DNA of 64,000 bases from DASWYT01 sp965246875. GTDB lineage: Bacteria; Pseudomonadota; Alphaproteobacteria; Micavibrionales; SZUA-601. Both the position numbers and the translations under genes were made by a program. The notes under the pieces are model-generated. The model searched no databases. It was given only the letters and a program-made list of their open reading frames with translations, and had not been told where the DNA came from. The DNA is taken from positions 62,001 through 126,000 of the forward strand of contig CBDFFU010000003.1 of the NCBI GenBank assembly GCA_965246875.1. The letters are read 5' to 3'. Each line of letters opens with the position of its first letter. The first letter of the stretch is position 1. Positions 40,556 through 49,124 of the stretch are shown one piece after another.

Positions 40556-42034
40556 ATGCCTGCTTACACCGAACTCAAACGGCGCTATGAAGCCGCCCAT
40601 ATTATCAGCACGATCGAAGCGTTACTAGCGTGGGATGAACGTGTCGTTATGCCGCATGGCTCTGGTCAGGAACGCGTTGCCATGCATCATGTCCTGCATG
40701 AAGTGGCGCGGACACAATATTTGGGCACGGCACAACTCAAACCATTGCTGCAGGCAGCCCTCACGGAAAATCCGCATTTGAGCGCATGGGACCAACGCAA
40801 TTTGGCGCACATGGTTGACATGAATGACGATCCGCCATTGGATATTGTGCCGAATTTGCGCGCTGACCTCAAAGCCTATGAAACGCAGTGCCGGCAATTG
40901 TGGCCGGATGCACGTGCGGCTAGTAATTGGCCGCTCATGGCCAACCCGTTCGGCCAACTGATCTATTACCGGCGTTTGTTGAATACGGCGATTGCCACGG
41001 TGCGTGATGAACAGTCGCCCTATGATATTGCACTGAGTGGATTTACCCGGCGCTGGCGCACCCGCAGTTTTGATCATGTCATCGAGAATCTGTTGCCCAG
41101 TCTCAAAGCGTTTTTACAGCGTCCACGCAAACACAGTCTGCAATCCAGCGCGCCATTGGCCTTGGCACCGACCTTACAATTGACGATCATGAAACAGATT
41201 ATCACTGATATGGGATTCGATTTTGAACAAGGCCGTCTGGATGTGGCACCGACCAAGGCGTTCTTTGCGAAAACCGATCATGACCGCCGCATTGTCACAC
41301 GTTTAGATGCCGCCAACGCCCTCGGCAATATTTCGTCGACCATTCACGAAACGGGCCATGCCCTGCATTACCAGCATCTGCCCGAAGAATGGCGCGCGCA
41401 ACCGGTGGGCAAAGCCGGTGACATGTGCATGCGCGAAGCAGTCGCCTTGTTCTGGCAAATTTTTGTCGCACAAACACCGGAATTTTCGACCTATCTTAGC
41501 GGTCTGTTGGAAGAACATGCCGCCGTCTCCCTCAGTGGCGAGGAACTGTATCAACGCCAACAGTATATCGGCGCCTCACCCACCCGCGTCGGCAGTGATC
41601 CCGCCACCTATGCCTTGCACATTTTGATCCGCTATCAGATTGAACGTGATTTGATTAATGGTATCCAAGATGTGAGCACCCTGCCGCAACGCTGGGCTTA
41701 TGATTACGCGCAGGAACTGGGTGTGGCTGTGCCCAATGACGGCATGGGCGTGTTGCAGGATATTCACTGGTATAAAGGCTCGTTCGGTTATTTCCCATGC
41801 TACCTGCTGGCCCTGCTCTATGCGGCACAAATGTTCCACGCGATGGAAAAAGCAATGCCCACCATGCGCCAGGCCATCAGCAAAGGCGACTTTGCCCCGA
41901 TCGTCGGCTGGCTGCGCGACAATATTTATTCCCATGCCAATTTTTACGATGGGCTGACGTTGCTGGAAAATGCCACGGGTGAAGTGCCGAATCCAGCTTA
42001 CTTCATTGAATATTTGAATAAACGGTATGGTTAG
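40556..42034 (+). CDS. Carboxypeptidase, M32 (Taq) family
   Basis: Thermostable-carboxypeptidase-like metalloprotease of 492 residues. The zinc site IHETGHALHYQ (H264, E265, H268) and the downstream GKAGDMCMREAVALFWQ (third ligand Glu) are intact. YGASP-type QQYIGASPTRVGSDPATYAL and HWYKGSFGYFPCYLLALLYA complete the signature. It removes C-terminal residues from peptides in the cytoplasm. It follows ctaG by 48 bases on the same strand. Its stop overlaps that of the convergent unknown gene by four bases. Confidence 0.94.
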   Translation: MPAYTELKRRYEAAHIISTIEALLAWDERVVMPHGSGQERVAMHHVLHEVARTQYLGTAQLKPLLQAALTENPHLSAWDQRNLAHMVDMNDDPPLDIVPNLRADLKAYETQCRQLWPDARAASNWPLMANPFGQLIYYRRLLNTAIATVRDEQSPYDIALSGFTRRWRTRSFDHVIENLLPSLKAFLQRPRKHSLQSSAPLALAPTLQLTIMKQIITDMGFDFEQGRLDVAPTKAFFAKTDHDRRIVTRLDAANALGNISSTIHETGHALHYQHLPEEWRAQPVGKAGDMCMREAVALFWQIFVAQTPEFSTYLSGLLEEHAAVSLSGEELYQRQQYIGASPTRVGSDPATYALHILIRYQIERDLINGIQDVSTLPQRWAYDYAQELGVAVPNDGMGVLQDIHWYKGSFGYFPCYLLALLYAAQMFHAMEKAMPTMRQAISKGDFAPIVGWLRDNIYSHANFYDGLTLLENATGEVPNPAYFIEYLNKRYG

Positions 42035-42477
42035 AGAGAAACAACAGCTAAGATCTGATCAACTTTTTTTCGCCTTGGTGTGCCTAAAGCCAAATAATCT
42101 TCTTTTGTCTCATCATAATACTGCCAAAGTTGATTGACCCAAAAATCATATTTATCATGATCTTCATACTTCATTGTGACGACACTTTTACTCATTGCAT
42201 CAATGACGTAAAGTTCGTCACAATTGATGCAAGCGCAAGTTGTTTGAGCGTCATCACGAAAATATTGCTTTAGGCCTTCTTTCGAGTGTACTTTCTTCAC
42301 TAGAGCAAATTTTTCACTTATGATGTCGCACGCTTTGTAATATGAATCTGCCTCGTCAAGATTATCAAATGTCGCTAGAATAGCGTTGAATAAAGTTGAG
42401 ACATTTTCAGCTTGAGGCTTTTTCGGTCTGAACCGATCTTGAGCGAGACTCATGTCACATTTCATTTTTTGATGCAT
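42031..42477 (-). CDS. Unknown protein between M32 peptidase and ctaE
   Basis: Protein of 148 residues, soluble, with helical N-terminal half (FNAILATFDNLDEADSYYKA), a CACINC cluster (DDAQTTCACINCDELYVIDA) and an aromatic-rich WVNQLWQYYDETKEDYLALG. The Cys triplet might bind metal. A start at 42465 (MKCDMSLAQD) is an alternative; no ribosome site distinguishes them. The family is not recognised. AT-rich, tail-to-tail with the M32 gene, whose TAG overlaps its TAA. Confidence 0.55.
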   Translation of the reverse strand: MHQKMKCDMSLAQDRFRPKKPQAENVSTLFNAILATFDNLDEADSYYKACDIISEKFALVKKVHSKEGLKQYFRDDAQTTCACINCDELYVIDAMSKSVVTMKYEDHDKYDFWVNQLWQYYDETKEDYLALGTPRRKKVDQILAVVSL

Positions 42478-42594
42478 AATTATTTTATAATAATAAATTT
42501 TACTTCTTTAGCAAGTCTGTTATTCACCCTCTCTTGACCATTTCCAGTGTAAAAGCTTGAATAGCGTCATCATTTATAGTTTGAGGCCTCTCCT

Positions 42595-43410
42595 ATGTCC
42601 GGCGACACCATTCATTACGAATCCAGCGGCCATCCGCATCCGTACCATATTTTGCGCCCCAGCCCATGGCCGATGCTGGCGGCGTTCAGTGCCGGGTTTA
42701 TGATGTATGGGTTGGTGTGTCTGATGCACGACCATGTGTGGTGGAAGTTTGTCGCCGGGAATATCGCGTTGCTGGGTGTGGCCACTTTGTGGTTCCGCGA
42801 CATCATCAAAGAAGCGTATGCCGAAAAAGCGCATACGCCGACCGCCAAAAAAGGCTTCCGCTATGGCATGCTGTTGTTCATCGCGTCTGAAGTCATGTTC
42901 TTCTTCGCTTTCTTTTGGGCGTATTTCAGTGCGGCGATTCATCCGTCTGAGGTTCTCGGCGGCACCTGGCCACCAAAATCGATCCATTCGATCAACCCGT
43001 TCGATCTGCCGTTTTTGATGACGATGATTTTGCTGTTATCCGGTTGCACCGTCACCTGGGCGCATGCGTCGTTACTGGATAATAACCGCCGTGACACCTT
43101 GCGCGGTTTGGGTCTGACCGTGTTGCTGGGTGTGATTTTCAGCGGCTTTCAGATGTTTGAATATCATCATGCGGCCTTCGGGTTCAAGGACACGATTTAC
43201 GCGTCGACCTTTTACATGGCGACCGGTTTTCACGGCGCGCATGTCATTATCGGCACGATCTTTTTGGCGGTGACCTGGTGGCGCGCGGCGAAAAACCAGT
43301 TTACACCGACCGATCATTTCGGTTTTGAAGCCGCGGCCTGGTACTGGCATTTCGTCGATGTTGTCTGGTTGTTCCTGTTTATTGCCGTCTATTGGTACGG
43401 TCACGGCTAA
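42595..43410 (+). CDS. ctaE: Cytochrome c oxidase subunit III
   Basis: Integral membrane subunit of aa3-type cytochrome c oxidase, 271 residues with seven helices. Conserved features: YHILRPSPWPMLAAFSA, RYGMLLFIASEVMFFFAFFW (with the buried lipid-binding Glu), GFKDTIYASTFYMATGFHGA HV and AAWYWHFVDVVWLFLF near the end. It supports proton supply and stability of subunit I. surf1 follows after six bases. The partner subunits I and II are absent from the window. Confidence 0.97.
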   Translation: MSGDTIHYESSGHPHPYHILRPSPWPMLAAFSAGFMMYGLVCLMHDHVWWKFVAGNIALLGVATLWFRDIIKEAYAEKAHTPTAKKGFRYGMLLFIASEVMFFFAFFWAYFSAAIHPSEVLGGTWPPKSIHSINPFDLPFLMTMILLLSGCTVTWAHASLLDNNRRDTLRGLGLTVLLGVIFSGFQMFEYHHAAFGFKDTIYASTFYMATGFHGAHVIIGTIFLAVTWWRAAKNQFTPTDHFGFEAAAWYWHFVDVVWLFLFIAVYWYGHG

Positions 43411-43416
43411 CAGGTC

Positions 43417-44313
43417 ATGGCACCAAAGCCAGCCCTTGCTGCGCCAGTAGCACCACCCGCTGAAACGCCACCGGTTGTTGACGCCGGACCGGTTAAACCG
43501 TCAATTTTGGTGCGCTTTCGCTTAACCGCCAGCCAGTTTTTTGCGACACGTCATTTTACGCGCTGGAGTACGCTGGCCGTTTGCATCATGTTTGCGGTGC
43601 TGTTTGGTTTAGGCACCTGGCAAATAATCCGCCTGCAGCAAAAAAATGCTTTGATTACACATATCACCGCACAATTGGCACAGCCGGAACGCGACCTGCG
43701 TCTGCGTCCACCGACTCATCCGGCTGATTGGCAAGCTTTGGATTACCGCCGGATCGTCTTGCAAGGCGATTGGCTGGAACTGCATCCGCTCAAAGTTTTG
43801 CCGCGCGCGTATGAGGGCGCCAACGGCTATCATCTCTTTATGCCGCTGGTCTTGCCGAATGGGCAGATCGTGTTGGTCAATCGCGGCTGGGCGCCGGATA
43901 AAACCGACATCGGCCCGACCAGCCAGACTAAATCGGTGATTGTCGCCGGCATCGTGCGTACAGCACCGGTGGCAAAACCGTTCGGCATGATGGATAACAA
44001 TCCGGCAAAAGACGTCTGGGCTTGGCCTGACACCCGCGCCATCGCGGATAATATCGGCGTCCAAACGTTGGCACCGATTATTGTGTATGCCGAACGGGCT
44101 GACACGCCTGCTGATCAAAGCGGTGTCAATAAGGCCGACGAGTTTCCCATTGGCGGCCAGGTACAATTGGAAATCCGCAACGAACATAAGCAATACGCAC
44201 TGACCTGGTACAGTTTGTCGTTAGCGTTGCTGGTGATTTGGTTGGTAGCCGCGAAACAGCCGGTGGCGAAAGAGCCGGCTGCTACAGAGACCGATGGCAA
44301 AAACGATAGCTGA
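43417..44313 (+). CDS. SURF1 family cytochrome oxidase assembly protein
   Basis: Inner-membrane assembly factor for haem a insertion into oxidase subunit I, 298 residues. A Pro/Ala-rich cytoplasmic tail of about 35 residues precedes helix one (TLAVCIMFAVLFGLGTWQIIRLQQK). The periplasmic domain contains NGYHLFMPLVLPNGQIVLVNRGWAP, which is diagnostic of SURF1, and helix two (YALTWYSLSLALLVIWLVAA) closes the protein. It is placed directly after ctaE. Its TGA abuts the stop of the convergent gene at 44314. Confidence 0.93.
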   Translation: MAPKPALAAPVAPPAETPPVVDAGPVKPSILVRFRLTASQFFATRHFTRWSTLAVCIMFAVLFGLGTWQIIRLQQKNALITHITAQLAQPERDLRLRPPTHPADWQALDYRRIVLQGDWLELHPLKVLPRAYEGANGYHLFMPLVLPNGQIVLVNRGWAPDKTDIGPTSQTKSVIVAGIVRTAPVAKPFGMMDNNPAKDVWAWPDTRAIADNIGVQTLAPIIVYAERADTPADQSGVNKADEFPIGGQVQLEIRNEHKQYALTWYSLSLALLVIWLVAAKQPVAKEPAATETDGKNDS

Positions 44314-44943
44314 TTACGATATTGGCTGAGGTTTTACAGCTAAAATATAATGTGTTTCCGTGCCATTCGCATAAGTTTCTACCATGTCATGCAACGGATA
44401 AGTTTGACAGCCCACGCGGTTATAAGCCTCTCTAACGATTGCAATATCACGTGCATTGTTTGAAATTTCTTCGCGCACACCAATGATAGCGGGTGCACCA
44501 GGTGACAGTATTCTATTGACTTGTTCGGCATCACTGACAGTTGGTCCTAAACGAGCCAAATCTAATTCACGCATTCTTTTTTCTTCTGGATACTCATAAA
44601 CACTAGCAGAGTAATTGACACGCTTATACAACACTCGCAACTGTTCTGGATCAATTGATGTTTCGTCCCAGTTCGCGAAGTATAAATTCAGGCTGTTGTC
44701 AGGTAATGTCGGCAAAAGATATTTGACTACGATTTGCGTTGATTTAAGCTTACCCTGGCGCTGAGGTTGCACTAATGTAGGTCCTGTAAACAGGATTTTA
44801 GCTTGTTCAAATTGCTCTGGTGTTAAAATAATACGGGTACAAATCTCGTCATTTGTTGCAATAGTCGGCTGTTCAGGAAGTGGAAACTGCCGTAAGACAA
44901 ATTGGGCATTCTCAATCCAAGTTGGTCTCGTTCGATAAGACAT
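44314..44943 (-). CDS. Unknown protein
   Basis: Soluble protein of 209 residues starting MSYRTRPTWIENAQFVLRQF; GGAGG just before the ATG at 44943 decides this start. Mixed composition with ICTRIILTPEQFEQAKILFT, LPDNSLNLYFANWDETSIDP and GVREEISNNARDIAIVREAY; the last part looks like an alpha/beta unit. No known motif. It lies tail-to-tail with surf1 without a gap, in an AT-rich pair with the methyltransferase gene upstream on the same strand. Confidence 0.55.
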   Translation of the reverse strand: MSYRTRPTWIENAQFVLRQFPLPEQPTIATNDEICTRIILTPEQFEQAKILFTGPTLVQPQRQGKLKSTQIVVKYLLPTLPDNSLNLYFANWDETSIDPEQLRVLYKRVNYSASVYEYPEEKRMRELDLARLGPTVSDAEQVNRILSPGAPAIIGVREEISNNARDIAIVREAYNRVGCQTYPLHDMVETYANGTETHYILAVKPQPIS

Positions 44944-45035
44944 CGGGGCCTCCAGGCTGTTTCTCATAAATTGATTTTTTAACAACCAGTTTATTGAAAC
45001 AAAACCTTACCCGATTCTTAATTAATATGTCAATA

Positions 45036-45728
45036 TTAATGTTTCAAGCCAAAGGCAAAGATTTCTGTTGGCCCTGGGATAACACCCATTCCCTTGTAAT
45101 ACTGCTTGCCCATCATTTTTAGCAAATTCAATGCCAAGCTATAAGCTTTATCAGTGTCATAGGTTTGCTTGTCATACAGGCCTTTCATTTCATTCTGATC
45201 ATCGGCCAGGTAACCATTGGCAATCGAAAAAATAGCCAAGCCTTTTTTATCCAAAACGCGGTGTGCTTCATTCAAGCTTGCTGTCACGTCGACACCAGTA
45301 GACATCACCGCTCTCAAATTCAGATAAACATCTTGGGATCGATCAGGTATTGGCAAATTTTCCATCCGCGCATTAATCATAGATGCATTCGAAAAAAATT
45401 CTGCTGTTTTTGCCAATGCACGATGAGAGATGTCAACGCAGGTAATCTTGGCACTTTCTAAAATGTTTTGTGAAAAGACAGCATTTAATTCCTGCCCTGT
45501 GTTTGATCCTACATCCAGAATGCGGACTGGGTCCTGCAATTTTAAAACAGAGAAGATATCTTTAATTGGCATTGCCCAATTGGGATAAAGCTCTCTTAAA
45601 TCCTGCTTATAATCGTAATCTCCGTATTTAAGATCAAAGGCATAGCTTAAAGCATGCTCATAAGAAACATGGTTTTGTTCGCCGTGTTGACGTGCCATGT
45701 CAGAAATTGATTGATGATACCAAGCCAT
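45036..45728 (-). CDS. SAM-dependent methyltransferase
   Basis: Class I methyltransferase of 230 residues. VRILDVGSNTGQELNAVF is motif I (SAM-binding Gly loop, about 68-82), CVDISHRALAKTAEFF holds the acidic residue binding the ribose, and LNEAHRVLDKKGLAIFSIAN is the Methyltransf_11 later motif. The N-terminal region (DMARQHGEQNHVSYEHALSY) is helical. The substrate is unknown. AT-rich compared with the neighbours, and on the same strand as the gene at 44314, 92 bases apart. Confidence 0.75.
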   Translation of the reverse strand: MAWYHQSISDMARQHGEQNHVSYEHALSYAFDLKYGDYDYKQDLRELYPNWAMPIKDIFSVLKLQDPVRILDVGSNTGQELNAVFSQNILESAKITCVDISHRALAKTAEFFSNASMINARMENLPIPDRSQDVYLNLRAVMSTGVDVTASLNEAHRVLDKKGLAIFSIANGYLADDQNEMKGLYDKQTYDTDKAYSLALNLLKMMGKQYYKGMGVIPGPTEIFAFGLKH

Positions 45729-45767
45729 GCAGAAGATTTAACAAAAATAAAAGGTTATGTCAATGCA

Positions 45768-46148
45768 TTAATTCCATTGCCGCTGCATGTTTTCCAGCCA
45801 TTTGTCTTTATAGGCTGTCTCCAGATCGACGCCCATTCGATTGGCCAGTTCAATGAGATAGCTCAACACATCGGCAAATTCGCCGGCCAGATTGTGGCGT
45901 TTGGTGTCTGCGTCTAACACCGGCTTATCTGGGTTGTTCTGTTCTTCGCCCAGTTTCGTGATACTGCGCATGGCTTTAGCCAATTCGCCGACCTCTTCGA
46001 CAAACAATAAAAATGCCTGTTCATCGGCTTTTCGATCCCAGCCGTAATGGACACATAAGGCCGCGATCTGGGTTTGCAGCGCGCTCAATGTCATCGTCTC
46101 TGGAAAGTCCAGGCCGGGCAACATGGTGGCGGGAGAATTGTCGGTCAT
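45768..46148 (-). CDS. MazG-like nucleotide pyrophosphohydrolase
   Basis: All-alpha NTP pyrophosphatase of 126 residues. LFVEEVGELAKAMR (EExxE metal-binding motif) and AGEFADVLSYLIELANRMGV (second motif with Glu and Asp ligands) define the MazG/dUTPase superfamily. It is a short, single-domain type, likely acting on nucleoside triphosphates as housecleaning; the substrate cannot be read. Divergent from the M16 protease gene with an 80-base intergenic region. Confidence 0.85.
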   Translation of the reverse strand: MTDNSPATMLPGLDFPETMTLSALQTQIAALCVHYGWDRKADEQAFLLFVEEVGELAKAMRSITKLGEEQNNPDKPVLDADTKRHNLAGEFADVLSYLIELANRMGVDLETAYKDKWLENMQRQWN

Positions 46149-46227
46149 GCCAAAAGCCTAACATCATTGACCCACCCGTCAATTGTGCTTTTATAACGCA
46201 TCTTAACGTTCAGGAACGGCACTTTTC

Positions 46228-47502
46228 ATGTCCATGCAGGATTCCATCCGCGTCACTACCCTTTCTAACGGCCTGACGATCGCCACCGATACCATGAGCA
46301 GCGTCGCCACCGCCACGGTGGGCTTGTGGAACAATGTCGGCGCACGGCATGAATTGAAAAGCCACAACGGCGTGGCACATTTTCTGGAACATATGGTGTT
46401 CAAAGGCACCACAACGCGGTCTGTCACCGATATCGCGCAAACCATCGAGAATGCGGGCGGTTATCTCAATGCCTATACCAGCCATGAAAACACCGCCTAT
46501 TACGCGCGCATGATGGCGGATGATGTGGCACTGGGTCTGGATGTCGTCAGCGATTTGTTGCTAAATCCCATTTTCCCTGAACCCGAATTGGAGCGCGAAC
46601 GCGGTGTCGTGCTGCAGGAAATCGGCATGTATCAGGACAGCCCGGACAGCCTGGTGTTTCATAACGCGCAACAACAGGCCTATGGCGATACGGCACTCGG
46701 CTGGCCGATTTTGGGGACAGTCGACATCATTAAAAACATGCCGCGTCAAACCTTGATCGATTTTATCAACAGCAATTACAGCCCCAGCACCATGGTCTTG
46801 GCCGCCGCCGGTGCTGTCAATCACGATGGCATCGTGGCCCAAGCGGAACGGTTGTTTGAAAATATCTTGCCGCAAGCCAAACCCGTAGCCGCCGAAGCCG
46901 TTTATCAAGGCGGCGATATTCGTCAGGATAAAGCTGATCTGGAACAAGTGCATCTGGTGTTAAATTTCCCAGCACCGGATTATTACAGTGATGACTATTA
47001 CACGCTGGCGATGCTGGGCAGTATTCTAGGTGACGGCATGTCGTCACGCCTGTTCCAGGAAATCCGTGAAAAACGCGGCCTGGTCTACAGTGTGCAATCT
47101 TATCTGGATTGCTACAGCGACAGCGGACAATTCGGTGTTTATGCCGGTACCGGCCCGGATCTGGTGACGGAACTCATTCCTGTGTTGTGTGACGCGCTGA
47201 AAGGTGCCGCTGGCACTTTCACAGAATCCGAAATCAAACGCGCCAAAACGCAATTCCGCGCACAAAAATTGATGAGCCTGGAAAGCACCAGCAAGCGCTG
47301 TGAAAAACTGGCACAGAATATGCTGAAATACGGCCGCCCGGTGTCGATGGACGAAACGCTGGCGAAAATCGATGCGGTGGATGCCACGAAACTAGACATG
47401 CTTGCCACCAAAATTTTCGCCAGCAAGCCGACCTTGTCGGCACTCGGCCCAATCGGAAAACTGGAATCGTATGATGCCATTTGCGGGCGGTTAAAGGGCT
47501 GA
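46228..47502 (+). CDS. M16 family zinc protease (processing-peptidase-like)
   Basis: Pitrilysin-family protease of 424 residues, related to mitochondrial processing peptidase beta. The inverted zinc motif HFLEHMVFKGT (H51, E54, H55) is followed by the distal Glu in ELERERGVVLQEI. The family's R/Y substrate region GDGMSSRLFQEIREKRGLVY is present. No signal peptide. In alphaproteobacteria this gene commonly lies near thrC and a GNAT gene; neither is seen here. Role: degradation of peptides or presequence-like segments, known for the family. Confidence 0.93.
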   Translation: MSMQDSIRVTTLSNGLTIATDTMSSVATATVGLWNNVGARHELKSHNGVAHFLEHMVFKGTTTRSVTDIAQTIENAGGYLNAYTSHENTAYYARMMADDVALGLDVVSDLLLNPIFPEPELERERGVVLQEIGMYQDSPDSLVFHNAQQQAYGDTALGWPILGTVDIIKNMPRQTLIDFINSNYSPSTMVLAAAGAVNHDGIVAQAERLFENILPQAKPVAAEAVYQGGDIRQDKADLEQVHLVLNFPAPDYYSDDYYTLAMLGSILGDGMSSRLFQEIREKRGLVYSVQSYLDCYSDSGQFGVYAGTGPDLVTELIPVLCDALKGAAGTFTESEIKRAKTQFRAQKLMSLESTSKRCEKLAQNMLKYGRPVSMDETLAKIDAVDATKLDMLATKIFASKPTLSALGPIGKLESYDAICGRLKG

Positions 47503-47517
47503 TGACTTGCTTAGCCG

Positions 47518-47895
47518 CTAAAAGTTAGGCGACCACAAACAATCATGCACGTGATTTTGCAAGTTGTTCTCACGTTTCTCATGATTTCTAGCAGTGCAAA
47601 TGCGTGTCACTTCCGGTAACCCGATATGGACAAAACGGTCCTCACGCCATAATACAACATCACGCTTGGTTTCGCATACCAATTCCATTGCAAAATCAAC
47701 GACCTCTCCCCGCACATCATTAGCTGTCGTGACAATGTGGACAACATCTTCTATCGGCCATAATACCGATGCTAATACTGGTTTATCGTGTGTGAAATCA
47801 AATGTAGCTGTCGTATAGCCTACATCATTCATAAATAGTTTTAGCGCCCGCCGCGTAGCAGGTTCTTCTAAAGCTTTATCAACCACGATGTCCAT
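47518..47895 (-). CDS. Unknown protein
   Basis: Protein of 125 residues: MDIVVDKALEEPATRRALKL, then VASVLWPIEDVVHIVT-like beta strands and a charged, His/Asn-rich end (NHEKRENNLQNHVHDCLW). No membrane segment or known motif. Tail-to-tail with the M16 gene, with a gap of 15 bases. AT-rich relative to it. Confidence rests on length and reading frame only. Confidence 0.45.
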   Translation of the reverse strand: MDIVVDKALEEPATRRALKLFMNDVGYTTATFDFTHDKPVLASVLWPIEDVVHIVTTANDVRGEVVDFAMELVCETKRDVVLWREDRFVHIGLPEVTRICTARNHEKRENNLQNHVHDCLWSPNF

Positions 47896-47918
47896 TGCGC
47901 ATGCTCAAAAATAACAGA

Positions 47919-48127
47919 TTAAACGGGCTGTATGCCTGCTTTTGGCTTCGCAGCAGTCGACAGTTCATCACAACGTGTCGGATCGACAAAAACACCATCA
48001 TGAAATGTAATGCCCAAGCCTACGGTATTTGGTAAGGATGCGCCGAATCGGCGTTGCTATCGAGCATACCCCTATTTTCAATTTGTTCCATGATCGTCGG
48101 CAGCCACCGTTTTGATTCGTCAGTCAT
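47919..48127 (-). pseudogene. Short frameshifted ORF pair
   Basis: A frame starting MTDESKRWLPTIMEQIENRG at 48127, with a strong AAGGATGAT ribosome site, stops after 35 residues (48020). Another frame continues across the same region as RRFGASLPNTVGLGITFHDG, then VFVDPTRCDELSTAAKPKAG, to a TAA at 47919-47921. Together they would make a protein of about 70 residues with one frameshift near 48050. Either a decayed gene or two small ORFs. Family unknown. Confidence 0.4.
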
Positions 48128-48239
48128 CGTATCATCCTTATGATCATCTCTATGCACAAACATTATGATGTTCTTATGTCTTTTACAAATTAATTCGACC
48201 TGGCTTGCACCGGTTTTTTTTCGCTCATACATTAATGTC

Positions 48240-49124
48240 ATGACTTTGCAGACCGTTTATAATCTTTTGATGCGCTTGCCTTTTGCCCCGCTGGTTTGGG
48301 CCGTGATCAAGCGGGTTCTGGATGATAATATCTCATTCCTTGCTGGCGGCGTTGCGTTTTATGGCCTGCTGGCCATTTTCCCGGCCATGGCCACGGTTGT
48401 CTCCTTTTATGGCTTGCTGGCCAGCGGCCGTGACATTCAGCATCATCTGGCCTTGTTAGAGCGGTTTATTCCGCACGATGCTTTTGCGTTGCTGCAAGCC
48501 CAATTGATTAGCATCGCCAAGCAAAGCGATCAGACCTTAAGCTTGACGGCCCTATTCAGCTTGCTGTTCACGCTTTATGCCGCGACCAAAGGCACCAAGG
48601 CGATGCTGGCCGCGCTCAACACCCTGCACCGCACCAGCGAGACCCGTCCGTGGTGGAAGCAGCAGGGGATTGCCTTTGTGCTGACCGGTGGCGGTTTGCT
48701 GACGCTGGTGTGTGCGCTGTTGATGATCGTCGCCGTTCCCATTATTTTTCACTTGTTGCGCCTGCCCGGCGGCTGGTTTGCCGAGTTTGACCCATTCCGC
48801 TGGCTGATTTTGGGTGTTAACATCATCATTGGTGTCATGTTCCTGTTTGCGTTGGGGCCCAACCGCAAATGCCAGCCGCTGCACCTGGTGTTTTTGGGTG
48901 CCACGATTGCCACCTGCTTATGGCTGCTCACCGCCTGGGGCTTCTCCGAATTTGTCACGCTCTTTCCACAGATCAACAAAATCTATGGCAGCCTGGGGGC
49001 TGTTATGGTGCTGCTCAGCTGGATGTATGCTTCGGCCTATGCCGTATTGATCGGTGCAGCGATCACGGCGGTCGCGGAAGATGACTGGTGCAAAAACCAT
49101 CACACCCATTCGCTTGCATCATGA
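48240..49124 (+). CDS. YihY/UPF0761 family membrane protein
   Basis: Integral membrane protein of 294 residues of the YihY/virulence factor BrkB family. DNISFLAGGVAFYGLLAIFP is the family signature. Six helices are seen, including ALFSLLFTLYAATKGTKAML, GGGLLTLVCALLMIVAVPIIF and GAVMVLLSWMYASAYAVLIGA. ATG at 48240 begins MTLQTVYNLLMRLPFAPLVW; a longer frame to 48165 has no support. Function in the family is unsettled. Its stop overlaps the sua5-like start (ATGA), beginning a three- or four-gene operon. Confidence 0.9.
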   Translation: MTLQTVYNLLMRLPFAPLVWAVIKRVLDDNISFLAGGVAFYGLLAIFPAMATVVSFYGLLASGRDIQHHLALLERFIPHDAFALLQAQLISIAKQSDQTLSLTALFSLLFTLYAATKGTKAMLAALNTLHRTSETRPWWKQQGIAFVLTGGGLLTLVCALLMIVAVPIIFHLLRLPGGWFAEFDPFRWLILGVNIIIGVMFLFALGPNRKCQPLHLVFLGATIATCLWLLTAWGFSEFVTLFPQINKIYGSLGAVMVLLSWMYASAYAVLIGAAITAVAEDDWCKNHHTHSLAS

